From Acidimicrobiales bacterium (lineage in GTDB: Bacteria > Actinomycetota > Acidimicrobiia > Acidimicrobiales > Aldehydirespiratoraceae), in contig JAWPML010000001.1 in the NCBI GenBank assembly GCA_033344915.1, positions 596,369-660,368 on the forward strand: a stretch of 64,000 bases of DNA, read 5' to 3'. This document shows, piece by piece, positions 42,490-50,860 of the stretch. The position numbers and the translations under genes were made by a program. The notes below the pieces were generated by a model that did no database searches, was not told the origin of the DNA, and saw nothing but the letters and a program-made list of their open reading frames with translations. Position 1 is the first letter of the stretch; each line of letters opens with the position of its first letter.

Positions 42490-43650
42490 ATGAGATCTCC
42501 CAACACCGCCTACATCGTCGATGCCGTCCGCACGCCCACGGGCAAGCGCGGCGGAGGGCTCGCCCATCTCCACCCCGCCGACCTCGGCGCCGCCGCGATC
42601 TCGGCCCTGATGGAGCGCACCGGGATCGACCCGAACGCGGTGGAGGACGTCATCCTCGGCAACGTCGATTCCGTCGGAGGCCAGGCGGGTGACATCGCCC
42701 GCACGAGCTGGCTCGCGGCCGGGCTCCCGGAGGCGGTGCCGGGCACGACGGTCGATCGCCAGTGCGGCTCCGGCCAGCAGGCGATCTCCTTCGCGGCCAT
42801 GGGGGTGATGGCGGGCGTGCAGGATCTCGTGGTCGCCGGTGGCGTCCAGCAGATGTCACAGATCCCCATCAGCTCGGCCATGACGCTGGCGAGTGAGCTG
42901 GGATTCGACGATCCCTTCTCCGGCTCGACCGGGTGGGTGGATCGCTACGGCACCCAGGAGGTGTCGCAGTTCCGCGGCGCCGAGCTGATCGCCGAGAAGT
43001 GGGACACCAGCCGTGACGACTGCGAGCGCTTCGCCTTCGAGAGCCACGAACGGGCGATCCGGGCGATCGACGAGGGCCGCTTCGACGCCGAGATCGTGCC
43101 GGTCGGGGACTGCACGATGGACGAAGGCCCTCGCCGGGGAGGCTCACTCGAGAAGATGCAGCAGCTGCCCACGTTGGTCGAGGGCGGTCGGCTCACCGCG
43201 GCGTGCGCCAGCCAGATCAGCGACGCGTCGGCCGCGCTGCTCATCGCCTCCGAGCAGGCCCTCGAGGACCACGGCCTGACCCCGCGGGCCCGCATCCACC
43301 ACATGTCGGTGCGGGGCGACGATCCGATCTACATGCTGTCCGGCCCGATTCCGGCGACGGCCTATGCGTTGGAGAAGACGGGCATGTCGGTGGACGACAT
43401 CGACCTGTTCGAGTGCAACGAGGCCTTCGCCCCGGTGCCGCTGGCGTGGATGAAGGAGCACGGCATCCCCCACGAGAAGGTCAACGTGAACGGGGGCGCC
43501 ATCGCTCTCGGCCATCCGCTCGGGGCCACCGGCGCGAAGCTGATGACGACGCTGCTGCACGAACTCGAGCGCACCGGCGGGCGCTACGGCCTCCAGACGA
43601 TGTGTGAGGGCGGCGGCCAGGCCAACGTCACCATCATCGAACGCCTGTGA
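42490..43650 (+). CDS. Thiolase (acetyl-CoA acetyltransferase family)
   Basis: 386-aa thiolase catalysing acyl-CoA condensation or thiolysis. Active Cys in [10 protein letters not shown], His in [10 protein letters not shown] and the second Cys in MCEGGGQA are in place, as is the N-terminal [13 protein letters not shown]. Related to FadA5-type thiolases of actinobacteria, though the substrate is not certain. Divergent from the MMPL transporter. Its stop is directly followed by the repeat copy 2 (43651). Confidence 0.93.
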   Translation: MRSPNTAYIVDAVRTPTGKRGGGLAHLHPADLGAAAISALMERTGIDPNAVEDVILGNVDSVGGQAGDIARTSWLAAGLPEAVPGTTVDRQCGSGQQAISFAAMGVMAGVQDLVVAGGVQQMSQIPISSAMTLASELGFDDPFSGSTGWVDRYGTQEVSQFRGAELIAEKWDTSRDDCERFAFESHERAIRAIDEGRFDAEIVPVGDCTMDEGPRRGGSLEKMQQLPTLVEGGRLTAACASQISDASAALLIASEQALEDHGLTPRARIHHMSVRGDDPIYMLSGPIPATAYALEKTGMSVDDIDLFECNEAFAPVPLAWMKEHGIPHEKVNVNGGAIALGHPLGATGAKLMTTLLHELERTGGRYGLQTMCEGGGQANVTIIERL

Positions 43651-43683
43651 CCGCTTCAACTCGTGTCTGACCCCCGCTTCACC
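43651..43683. repeat. Dispersed REP-like repeat, copy 2
   Basis: This 33-bp repeat aligns to copy 1 (11871) with three mismatches and shares GTCTGACCCCCGCTTCACC (43665-43683). It begins at the base after the thiolase stop and carries on into the next gene, whose GTG start (43663-43665) is inside the repeat. The central palindrome is broken here (CGTGTC-T-GACCCC) compared with copy 1. Confidence 0.7.
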
Positions 43684-44625
43684 TCGGAGCCCCTGCGGCC
43701 GGGATCGGTCTCGCTGCGGCTGTACCCGCACGACACCGACGCGGTGGAGCAGATCGCGCTGATCCGTGCGCAGGCCGCGCGCGCGGTGGCGGTGGGATAC
43801 GACGGCGTGATGGTGAGCGAGCACCACGCCGATTTCCCCGGGTACCTCCCGAATCCGATCCAGCTCGCCGGCTTCCTGCTCGATTCGATGCCGACCGGCT
43901 GGGCCGCGCCCTGCCCGTTGCTGCTGCCCATGAAGCCGTATGCGCTGATGGCCGAGGACCTCGCGTGGCTCGACGTCGCGTACCCGGGTCGCGTGGGCGC
44001 GGGATTCGCGGCGGGCGCCCTGCCGGTGGACTTCGAGCTCGCCGAGGTGCCCTTCGACGAAATCGTCGAACGGTTCAAGGCCGCGCTGCCGAAGGTCGTC
44101 GCCGCGTTGCGGGGCGAGGACCCGACGCCGCTCGGCGCCGATCGCGCGATTGCCCGCACGGCGGCCCATCCGATGCCGATGGTCGTCGCCGCCCAGAGCC
44201 CGGGCGCGGTGCGCCGGGCCGCCCGACTCGGACTCGGCATCCTCTACGACAGCCTCCAGACCGCCGAGGTCACCCGTCGCCTCAGCGACGTCTTCGTGGA
44301 GGCCGGCGGGACCGGTCCTCGCATCGCGATCCGGCGGGTGTGGATCGGCGATCCGCCCAACGACGAGATGGCGGCACAGATGGCGCACTACCGCAGCTAC
44401 GCGCCCGAGTCGGCCATGAAGAACTGGGACGGTGATCAGCTCATCGCCGCTCCGACCGGCGCCGAGGTGGCGGAGCGGCTGGCGGACTTCCTCGATGCCG
44501 CCGGCTGTGACACCGTCAACGTGCGGATCCACGTGAAGGACCTCACGCCGGCCCAGGTCGACGAGCAGCTCGAGGCCCACACGGACGGCTTCCTGCCGGT
44601 GCTGCGCGAACGCCTCGTCGGATGA
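43663..44625 (+). CDS. LLM-class flavin-dependent oxidoreductase (luciferase-like)
   Basis: 320-aa F420- or FMN-dependent luciferase-like monooxygenase. Key segments are VGYDGVMVSEHHADFPG, LPMKPYALMAEDLAWLDV, GRVGAGFAAGALPVDFE and PMPMVVAAQSPGAVRRAA. The GTG start (MSDPRFTSEP) lies in the repeat at 43651-43683, so the first residues are probably not original. The next in-frame start is too far downstream. Coupled to the CMD-like gene by ATGA overlap. Confidence 0.87.
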   Translation: MSDPRFTSEPLRPGSVSLRLYPHDTDAVEQIALIRAQAARAVAVGYDGVMVSEHHADFPGYLPNPIQLAGFLLDSMPTGWAAPCPLLLPMKPYALMAEDLAWLDVAYPGRVGAGFAAGALPVDFELAEVPFDEIVERFKAALPKVVAALRGEDPTPLGADRAIARTAAHPMPMVVAAQSPGAVRRAARLGLGILYDSLQTAEVTRRLSDVFVEAGGTGPRIAIRRVWIGDPPNDEMAAQMAHYRSYAPESAMKNWDGDQLIAAPTGAEVAERLADFLDAAGCDTVNVRIHVKDLTPAQVDEQLEAHTDGFLPVLRERLVG

Positions 44626-45161
44626 GCGGGTCGCTCGAACCCCGACCGGTCGACGAGCTGACCGGCGAGGTCCGGGCCTGGGTCGAACTCTCCGGCGCGC
44701 GGCTCGCGGGCGACCCCCTCGCCATCATCCGGGTCCTGTCCCATCAGCCCCACTTCGTGGAGCCGTTCCTGCGCTGGTCGGCCGCGCTCGCGGCGGCGCC
44801 GGCGCTCGGCGTGCGCCGTCACGAGCTGGCCTGCCTGCGCGTCGCCTGGCGTTTCGACTCGGCCTACGAGTGGGACAACCACGAGCCGATCGCCCGTGAG
44901 GCCGGGGTCACCGACGTCGAGCTCGATGCGCTCCGTCGGGAGGAGCCGTCGGACACCGACCCGACGACGTTCGGCGATGACGATGCCGCGGTCGTCGCCT
45001 TCGTCGATTCGATGGTCGCCGGTACGGTTACCGCCGAGGCCCGGGCCGACGTGGTGGCCCGGTTCGGCGCGGATGCCGCAGTCGAGTTGGTGTGGACGGT
45101 CGGGCAGTACGCCGGCCTCTCGCTCGTCGCCAACGCACTGGAGATCGACGCCGACATCTGA
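44622..45161 (+). CDS. Carboxymuconolactone decarboxylase-like protein
   Basis: 179-aa AhpD/CMD-fold protein. Helices HFVEPFLRWSAALAAAP, RRHELACLRVAWRFDSAYEWDNHEPIAREAG and FVDSMVAGTVTAE match the family. The usual CxxC redox pair is absent: one Cys (ELACLR) and EWDNH occupy the active region. So a hydrolase-like role is more likely than peroxidase activity. Overlaps the LLM gene (ATGA) and precedes the TetR gene by 19 bases. Confidence 0.82.
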   Translation: MSGSLEPRPVDELTGEVRAWVELSGARLAGDPLAIIRVLSHQPHFVEPFLRWSAALAAAPALGVRRHELACLRVAWRFDSAYEWDNHEPIAREAGVTDVELDALRREEPSDTDPTTFGDDDAAVVAFVDSMVAGTVTAEARADVVARFGADAAVELVWTVGQYAGLSLVANALEIDADI

Positions 45162-45174
45162 GCGCCCTATCATC

Positions 45175-45189
45175 GAGAACATGGTTCTC
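45175..45189. promoter_or_regulatory. Palindrome overlapping the TetR start codon
   Basis: GAGAAC-ATG-GTTCTC is a perfect inverted repeat with 6-bp arms and the ATG of the TetR gene as centre. Such a site could serve autoregulation by blocking initiation. It could also be chance, since the coding part dictates part of the sequence. Confidence 0.4.
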
Positions 45190-45822
45190 ATCGAGGCGGA
45201 ACAGCGTTCCCTGGCAGACGAACGGGTCGCCCGTCGCACCCAGCCCCACGCCGACGCCTATGCCGAGGAGCTCGCCGACCTCATACGGGCCGCGTTCACC
45301 GTCGTCGCCGAGACGGGAACACTCGATCCGCCGGTCCGCGAGATCCTGCGCACCGCTGGCCTGTCGAACCAGGCCTTCTACCGCCATGTCGACAGCAAGG
45401 ACGAGCTCCTGCTCCTCATGCTCGACGAAGGTCGTCGATCCCTCGTGTCGTACCTCGAGCGCCGCATGGCGCCGTGCACGACGCCGCAGGACCGGCTCGA
45501 CGTGTGGACCCGAGGGGTGCTCGCGCAGGCGAGCGATGCGGATGCCGCCCGCCGCACCCGGCCCTTCCTCGCCCAGGCCGATCGGCTGGCGGAGCTGTTC
45601 CCCGACGAGCAGCGCCGGTCGGAGGATCTCCTGATCCGCCAGGTCGCGGATGCGGGCGACACGGACGATGCCGGGGCCACCGCGATCTACGACCTCGCGT
45701 TCGGTGCGCTCGGGCGGGCCCTGCGCCGTGGCAACGCGCTCACCGGCGAGCAGCTCGACCGGCTCGTCCAACTCGTCCTTGCCGTCGCCGGCGAGACCAC
45801 CATCGAGAGGAAAGTGTCATGA
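45181..45822 (+). CDS. TetR-family regulator of the oxidoreductase operon
   Basis: 213-aa TetR-type protein. The helix-turn-helix is PVREILRTAGLSNQAFYRHVDSKDELL, and the C-terminal part is a typical ligand-binding helical bundle. ATG 45181 lies inside the GAGAAC palindrome. Its stop overlaps the cupin start (ATGA), so it is translationally coupled to the operon. It is probably a local regulator responding to an acid or CoA derivative used by the operon, by inference. Confidence 0.9.
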   Translation: MVLIEAEQRSLADERVARRTQPHADAYAEELADLIRAAFTVVAETGTLDPPVREILRTAGLSNQAFYRHVDSKDELLLLMLDEGRRSLVSYLERRMAPCTTPQDRLDVWTRGVLAQASDADAARRTRPFLAQADRLAELFPDEQRRSEDLLIRQVADAGDTDDAGATAIYDLAFGALGRALRRGNALTGEQLDRLVQLVLAVAGETTIERKVS

Positions 45823-46166
45823 CCGACGACCGCCAGTGGGGCGATGTGGGAACCACATTGCTGTTCGAGAACGAGCGGGTGCGGGTGTGGGAACTCCGAC
45901 TCGAGCCGGGTCAACGGTCGGACCTGCACCATCACGAGACGGACTATGTGATGATCCAGCTGGAGGGCGACGAGGTGGCCGCCGAGTTCGAGCCGGACAG
46001 CGAGGACGCCTTCGGTGGGGCCACGATGCCCGATCGCACGATCGCCGGGCCGGTGAGCCCGGGCATGGTCGTGTGGGGCAGCGCGGGCGGCAAGGAGACC
46101 GCGATGAACGTGGGCACGGAGACCTTCCGCGAGATCGTCGTGGAACTCAAGGACCCGCCGTCATGA
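45819..46166 (+). CDS. Cupin-domain protein
   Basis: 115-aa single-domain cupin. The metal motif 1 region is EPGQRSDLHHHETDYVMIQLEG with two to three His, and motif 2 is PGMVVWGSAGGKETAMN. This is close to the cupin_2-like proteins that often sense or modify small acids. Overlaps the TetR gene by four bases and the gamma-subunit gene by four bases (ATGA each). May act as a regulator or isomerase in the same pathway. Confidence 0.86.
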   Translation: MTDDRQWGDVGTTLLFENERVRVWELRLEPGQRSDLHHHETDYVMIQLEGDEVAAEFEPDSEDAFGGATMPDRTIAGPVSPGMVVWGSAGGKETAMNVGTETFREIVVELKDPPS

Positions 46167-46720
46167 CCGCCGCCGGCGAGCGCGAGGTGCTGCTCACGGG
46201 CATCGGCGGTCAGGGGGTGCAGCTCGCGGCCCGGGTGCTCGCCGAGGCCGCGATCCTCGACGGTCGGGAGGTGCAGCTCTTCGCCAGCTACGGCGGCATG
46301 ATGCGGGGCGGCAACACCGATGCCACCGTCGTGATCGCCGACGAACCCGTCGACGCACCCCCGGTCGTCGCGAAGGCGTGGGCCGTGCTGGGCATCCATG
46401 CGGCCCACCTCGCCGACCCGCTCACCCGGCTCCGCGACGACGGCGTGCTGCTCCTCAACACGACCGTGGTCGACCCGGACGACATCGACACACCGGACGG
46501 CGTCACCCGTATCGAACACGCCATGTCCACGATCGCCCAGGAGGTCGGCAACCCCATGGCCGGCTCGCTGGTGGCGATCGGGGCGCTCGCCGCGGCGACG
46601 GGGATCGTCGGCGTCGACTCCCTCGCGTCGGCGATGGCCGAAGCGTTGCCGCCGTACCGTCGGCAGCACGTCGACTCGAGTGTCGCCGCGATACGGGCCG
46701 GCGCGGAGCTGGCGGCATGA
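46163..46720 (+). CDS. 2-oxoacid:ferredoxin oxidoreductase, gamma subunit
   Basis: 185-aa gamma subunit (POR/KorC type). The start EVLLTGIGGQGVQLAARVLAEAA is the family signature. The gamma subunit binds CoA and closes the active site of the four-subunit enzyme that oxidatively decarboxylates a 2-oxoacid to acyl-CoA, CO2 and reduced ferredoxin. ATGA overlaps exist at both ends of the gene. The subunit order gamma-delta-alpha-beta is common for VOR/KOR-type enzymes. Confidence 0.93.
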   Translation: MTAAGEREVLLTGIGGQGVQLAARVLAEAAILDGREVQLFASYGGMMRGGNTDATVVIADEPVDAPPVVAKAWAVLGIHAAHLADPLTRLRDDGVLLLNTTVVDPDDIDTPDGVTRIEHAMSTIAQEVGNPMAGSLVAIGALAAATGIVGVDSLASAMAEALPPYRRQHVDSSVAAIRAGAELAA

Positions 46721-46965
46721 CCCTCACCCGCGGCACCGTCGTCATCGACCGCGAGGCGTGCAAGGGCTGCGACCTGTGCATCGACGCATGCCCGCCCCGA
46801 GTGCTCGAGATGACCACTACGACCGTCAACGAGCTGGGCCACCGGTTCCCGCTCCTGGTCGCGCCCGGATGCACGGGCTGCAAGGCGTGCAGCCAGATCT
46901 GTCCGGACTTCTGCTTCCAGGTCTACAAGTACGACACGCCTCGCGAGATCGAGGACCCCCGATGA
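46717..46965 (+). CDS. 2-oxoacid:ferredoxin oxidoreductase, delta (ferredoxin) subunit
   Basis: 82-aa ferredoxin-like protein with two [4Fe-4S] motifs: CKGCDLCIDACPP and CTGCKACSQICPD. It carries electrons from the TPP active site to external ferredoxin. Overlaps the gamma gene by four bases and the alpha gene by four bases. A complete delta subunit encoded separately is the hallmark of VOR/KOR-type enzymes. Confidence 0.94.
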   Translation: MTLTRGTVVIDREACKGCDLCIDACPPRVLEMTTTTVNELGHRFPLLVAPGCTGCKACSQICPDFCFQVYKYDTPREIEDPR

Positions 46966-48038
46966 GCCGTCGACTCGTGGAGGGCTCCGAGGCCATCGCC
47001 CACGCGATGGTCGGCGCCGGGTGTCGCTTCTTCGCCGGCTATCCGATGACCCCGTTCACGGAGATCCTCGAACGGATGGCCGAGCTGCTCCCGCCGGCCG
47101 GCGGCGTCTGCATGAACGCCGAATCCGAACTGGAGGCGATCGGGATGGCGTGGGGTGCCGCGGCGACGGGTGCCCGCGCCGCGACGGGGTCGACCGGCCA
47201 GGGGCTCGCGCTGATGCAGGAGTCCATCTCGGAACTCTGCACCGCCCGTATCCCCCTCGTCGTGATCGACATGGGCCGAGGCCAGGGCGACTATTTCCAG
47301 GCCACGAGGGGTGGCGGTCACGGTGACTATCGCACGCCGGTGCTCGCGCCGAGCACGGTGGCCGAGGCGGTGGATCTCGTCCCGGTCGCCTTCGATCTCG
47401 CCGACGAGTGGCGCAACCCGGTCCTGCTCTACGGCGACTATTACCTCGGCCACACCAGCCAGGCGGTCGAGTTGGCCGCGGCCGCCCCGGCGTCGGTCGA
47501 CAAGCCGTGGGCCCTCGACGGCTCGACCGGCGGGTCCGGTCGGGCGAAGCTGCTCTCGCCGCTCGGCGCGGCGAAGCAGCGCGACGGCGTCGGCTACGAC
47601 CTCGCCGAGCATCTCGAACGCGCCGGGGTCGCCACCCGCGAGATGGCCACGGGGATCGAGCCGATGGTCGACCGCGGCTACTGCGACGACGCCGACCTGG
47701 TCGTGGTCGCGTTCGGCACGATCGGCCGCTTCGTGCGCTGGGTCGTGAAGGAGCTGCGGGCCGAGGGGCACCGGGTCGGCTATGTGCGGCCGATCACGTT
47801 GTTCCCGTTCCCCGCCGAGGCGGTGGCGGCCGCAGCCACCGGAGCCCGCGGCGTCGCCGTCTACGAGAACAACCTCGGGCAGATGGTCGACGACGTCCGG
47901 CTCGCGGTCCTCGGCGCCTGCCCGGTGGAGTTCATCGGCGGGCTGTCCATGGACTCGTCGGGCTTCGGCGTCGGTCCCGAGATCGACGCCCCGAAGATCC
48001 GGGCCCGGATCCTCGATCATCTGGAGGCGATGGCGTGA
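46962..48038 (+). CDS. 2-oxoacid:ferredoxin oxidoreductase, alpha subunit
   Basis: 358-aa alpha subunit (PorA/KorA type). GYPMTPFTEILERM is followed by GVCMNAESELEAIGMAWGAAATG, the typical E-S-E-L-E-A start of the pyrimidine-binding domain. Later DYFQATRGGGHGDYRTPVLAP and VDRGYCDDADLVVVAFGTIG are conserved. Coupled by overlaps to delta and beta genes. The motif around GGGHGDYR suggests a 2-oxoacid other than pyruvate, but this is not decisive. Confidence 0.93.
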   Translation: MSRRLVEGSEAIAHAMVGAGCRFFAGYPMTPFTEILERMAELLPPAGGVCMNAESELEAIGMAWGAAATGARAATGSTGQGLALMQESISELCTARIPLVVIDMGRGQGDYFQATRGGGHGDYRTPVLAPSTVAEAVDLVPVAFDLADEWRNPVLLYGDYYLGHTSQAVELAAAAPASVDKPWALDGSTGGSGRAKLLSPLGAAKQRDGVGYDLAEHLERAGVATREMATGIEPMVDRGYCDDADLVVVAFGTIGRFVRWVVKELRAEGHRVGYVRPITLFPFPAEAVAAAATGARGVAVYENNLGQMVDDVRLAVLGACPVEFIGGLSMDSSGFGVGPEIDAPKIRARILDHLEAMA

Positions 48039-48874
48039 CCGAACACGAGCACGAAGAGATCGAGCACGAGCGAATCGAACACCGTGTCGTCCTGCGCACC
48101 GATGTCGCGCCCGATGATGCCACGCTCGTCGACGACTTCACGCCGGAGCTGGTCGACGTCGGCGCCCATCATCTCTGCCCGGGCTGTGGCGAGCCGATCG
48201 CGATCCGGTCGGCCGTCGAGTCCATCGCCGAACTGGGCGCGATCGAGCGGACGATCTCGGTCTTCGGGATCGGGTGCTACACGGCCTTCTCGAACAATCT
48301 CGACGTCGAGGTGCTCCAGGCGTTGCACGGTCGGGCGCCGTCACTGGCCACGGGCGTGAAGCGGATGCGACCTGATGCACTCGTCCTCACCGTGCAGGGC
48401 GACGGTGACATGGTGAACGAGGGTCTCCAGGAGGTGCTGCACGCGGCGGCCCGGGGCGAGCGGATCACGTGCGTCCTGCTGAACAACGGCGTGTTCGGCG
48501 AGACGGGCGGGCACATCACGTCCACGACCGTGCTCGGTCAGCGCACCAAGAACACCCTCGACGGCCGCGACGCCGAGCGCGACGGGCATCCGATCCTCAT
48601 CAGCGACCTCGTGGCGTCGATGGGCGGTGCCGCCTACGTGGCCCGGGGCGCGGTGAACGATGCCGGCAACGTCGCGCGGACCCGACGCATGCTCACCGCC
48701 GCCTTCGAGTGCCAGGAGCGCGGCGACGGGTTCTCGTTCGTCGAGATCCTCACGATGTGCCCGACGGGTTGGTTCGTCGACACCCACGATGCGCCCGACT
48801 ATCTCGCCGACGTGATCGCCGGCACCCACCAGGTCGGGGTCGTGAAGGACACGCGGGGCGAGGCCGCGTCGTGA
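48035..48874 (+). CDS. 2-oxoacid:ferredoxin oxidoreductase, beta subunit
   Basis: 279-aa TPP-binding beta subunit. LCPGCGEPIAIR and the TPP motif GDGDMVNEG...NN (near residues 128-150) with GIGCYTAF are intact. Starts with GTG in a GTGA overlap with the alpha gene. The N-terminal 20 residues are unusually acidic and His-rich (EHEHEEIEHERIEHR). Its stop overlaps the ligase start (GTGA). Confidence 0.93.
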   Translation: MTEHEHEEIEHERIEHRVVLRTDVAPDDATLVDDFTPELVDVGAHHLCPGCGEPIAIRSAVESIAELGAIERTISVFGIGCYTAFSNNLDVEVLQALHGRAPSLATGVKRMRPDALVLTVQGDGDMVNEGLQEVLHAAARGERITCVLLNNGVFGETGGHITSTTVLGQRTKNTLDGRDAERDGHPILISDLVASMGGAAYVARGAVNDAGNVARTRRMLTAAFECQERGDGFSFVEILTMCPTGWFVDTHDAPDYLADVIAGTHQVGVVKDTRGEAAS

Positions 48875-50262
48875 CCCAGCTCCTGGTCGCCGACGTGCTC
48901 CGCAACGCGGCCGTCGGTGCCCCCGAGCGCATGGCCGTCACGATCGGCGACGAGTCCCGTACCTTTGCCGAGCTGCTCGCCGCGGGGGAGCGGGTGGCCG
49001 GTGGACTCGCCGCGCACGGCATCGGCCCCGGCGACGTCGTGCTGCTCGGCGGGACCGTGTCGATCGACATGGCGGACGTCTTCGTCGGCTGCGCCCTGCT
49101 CGGCGCGGTGTTCGCACCGTTCGACCCGCGGCTGCCGGCCGAGACGCGGGATCACATCCGCACGGTTGCCCGCCCGGCCCTCGAAGTCGTCGCCGGAGAC
49201 ACCGACGGGTTGGCCGGGCCGATCCCGGCCCCACCGGAGATCGGCGAGCAGGATCCGCACGTCGTCTTCTTCACGTCCGGCACCAGCGGGCTGCCCAAGG
49301 GGGTCGTGATCTCCAACCGCGTCTCGGTGCTGCGGTCGCATCCCGGGTCCCAGCTCGAGCCCCGCGGGGTACTCGTCTGCCCGTATCCGCTGTTCCACAT
49401 GGCGGGATGGACGATGGCGATGCAGCAGTGGCACGCCCGCGACGGGATCGTGTTCCTCGAGCGGGCCGATCCTGCCGACATCGTCCAGGCCGTGCGACAC
49501 CACGACGCGGCCCGGCTCAACGCGATTCCCGGCGTGTGGCAACGGATCCTCGAACACCTCGGCGACGGCGCGCCGCTCACCTCGTTGCGCTTCGCCGACA
49601 CGGGCACCTACGCCACGCCGACGGAGCTGCTCGCCGCCATCGCCACGGCGGCGCCGAATGCCCACGTCCGGGTGTTCTACGGGTCCACCGAGGTCGGCAA
49701 CGTCACCGCACTGGATCACGGGGACATCCTCGAACGGGTCGGCAGTTGCGGACGTCCGAGCCCGCTCGTGGAGCTGCGGCTGAGCGACGAGGGCGAGATG
49801 CTCGTCCGCACGCCGGTCGCCTTCGACGGCTATCTCCACGACCCGGAGGCGACGGCTGCGGCCTTCGTCGACGGCTGGTTCCGCACCGGCGATGTCGCGG
49901 CGTTCGACGACGACGGCTTCGTGTCGATCGTCGGTCGGCTCGGGCAGCTGATCCGCACCGGCGGCGAGTCGGTGTCGCCCGCGCTGGTCGAGACGGCCTT
50001 CGTCGGTTCGCCCGGCCTCGCCGACGTCGCGGTCATCGGCCTTCCGGACCCCCAGTGGGGCGAGGTGGTGACGCTGTGTGTCGTCCCCGAGCCGGGCACC
50101 ACGCCGACCTTGGACGGCCTGCTCGCCGACGTCGATCTCGCGCCCCACCAGCGCCCCCGCCAGCTCGCGATCGTCGACCGGATCCCCCGCACCGCCGCTA
50201 CCGGCCAGGTCGACCGCGCCGCCCTCGCCGCCCTCGTCCCCGGAGAAAGTACGGGGGTCTGA
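48871..50262 (+). CDS. AMP-forming acyl-CoA ligase, operon end
   Basis: 463-aa ANL-superfamily ligase with FFTSGTSGLPKGVVIS, YGSTEVGNVTALDHG, GWFRTGDVAAFDDDGFVSIVGR and the catalytic Lys-like end RIPRTAATGQVDRAAL. The C-terminal Lys (usually in GK) is not found: position reads GQ, so the adenylate-forming step may be altered, unless the enzyme uses another residue. Starts GTG in overlap with the beta gene. Its last residues (GESTGV) and stop are within the palindromic repeat at 50243. Activates an acid for, or recycles CoA ester from, the oxidoreductase, by inference. Confidence 0.9.
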   Translation: MTQLLVADVLRNAAVGAPERMAVTIGDESRTFAELLAAGERVAGGLAAHGIGPGDVVLLGGTVSIDMADVFVGCALLGAVFAPFDPRLPAETRDHIRTVARPALEVVAGDTDGLAGPIPAPPEIGEQDPHVVFFTSGTSGLPKGVVISNRVSVLRSHPGSQLEPRGVLVCPYPLFHMAGWTMAMQQWHARDGIVFLERADPADIVQAVRHHDAARLNAIPGVWQRILEHLGDGAPLTSLRFADTGTYATPTELLAAIATAAPNAHVRVFYGSTEVGNVTALDHGDILERVGSCGRPSPLVELRLSDEGEMLVRTPVAFDGYLHDPEATAAAFVDGWFRTGDVAAFDDDGFVSIVGRLGQLIRTGGESVSPALVETAFVGSPGLADVAVIGLPDPQWGEVVTLCVVPEPGTTPTLDGLLADVDLAPHQRPRQLAIVDRIPRTAATGQVDRAALAALVPGESTGV

Positions 50263-50277
50263 CCCCCGTACTTTCTC
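50243..50277. repeat. Perfect 17-bp palindrome with shared GTCTGAC core
   Basis: GAGAAAGTACGGGGGTC and GACCCCCGTACTTTCTC are perfect reverse complements around one T (50260). The stop TGA (50260-50262) of the ligase lies in the centre. The core GGGGTCTGACCCC is shared with copy 1 at 11871, but the flanks (AAAGTAC) differ. The palindrome could form a strong hairpin; no T-run follows, so it is not a normal rho-independent terminator, though it may still weaken read-through. Confidence 0.8.
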
Positions 50278-50299
50278 AAGCCGGCGGGGTTGCGGCCGA

Positions 50300-50809
50300 A
50301 TGGGTCGTATGGCCCAGACGGTCGCGCCGGACGCGTTCGAACAGAAACTCGCGGAGATCGCCGAGCGGGAGGACGCCGAGCGGGCCCGCAGGGCGATGTG
50401 GCGGGCCCATCACCACGCCGACCAGTACGACCGGTGCGTGGTCATCGGCGGGAAGCACTGGTGTCGGCGCTGCCTGACCTTGTATCCGGTGACGGCGCTG
50501 TTCGCCGCCCTCAGCCTGGCCGGGATCGTGCTCTGGCCCGAATCGCTCGACCTCTGGTTCATCTGGCTTCCGTGCATCCCGGCGACGCTCGACTTCGTGC
50601 TCGAGCAACTCGGCGTGATCCGCTACTCGGCCCGTCGCCAGTTCCTCACCACCCTCCTGGTCGCGCCTGCGCTCGGCCGGGGGTTCGGCCTCGAGCTCGA
50701 CGACTCGTGGTCGTGGGCGTTCTGGGGACCGATCCTGTGCTTCTGCACGATCTGGTTCGTCGCGGCCGTGATCGGCCACCGACGCTCGGCGGTTGCTTCG
50801 CCGGTGTGA
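50300..50809 (+). CDS. Membrane protein with Cys motif (DUF2085-like)
   Basis: 169-aa protein. A charged N-terminal helix (AEIAEREDAERARRAMWRAH) is followed by DRCVVIGGKHWCRRCLTLYP, which resembles the H-C-x-R-C-x-x-Y region of DUF2085 membrane proteins, and then about four hydrophobic segments (ALFAALSLAGIVL, FIWLPCIPATLDFVL, LTTLLVAPALGRGFGL, FCTIWFVAAVI). Start is ATG 50300 or ATG 50309. Function unknown. Confidence 0.78.
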   Translation: MGRMAQTVAPDAFEQKLAEIAEREDAERARRAMWRAHHHADQYDRCVVIGGKHWCRRCLTLYPVTALFAALSLAGIVLWPESLDLWFIWLPCIPATLDFVLEQLGVIRYSARRQFLTTLLVAPALGRGFGLELDDSWSWAFWGPILCFCTIWFVAAVIGHRRSAVASPV

Positions 50810-50860
50810 TTGGGCCAACCGGCCCTTGTCGGCGCCGGTCGGGGCGGCGACCATTTTCCG

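Noticed and set aside
50243-50277. Rho-independent terminator after the CoA ligase
   Set aside because: The 17-bp arms are perfect but no run of T follows; the sequence continues CAAGCCGG. It is listed as a repeat instead.
49830-50279. Minus-strand frame ending in the palindrome at the CoA ligase end
   Set aside because: Its start lies in the palindrome and mirrors the plus-strand ligase end. No family features are present.
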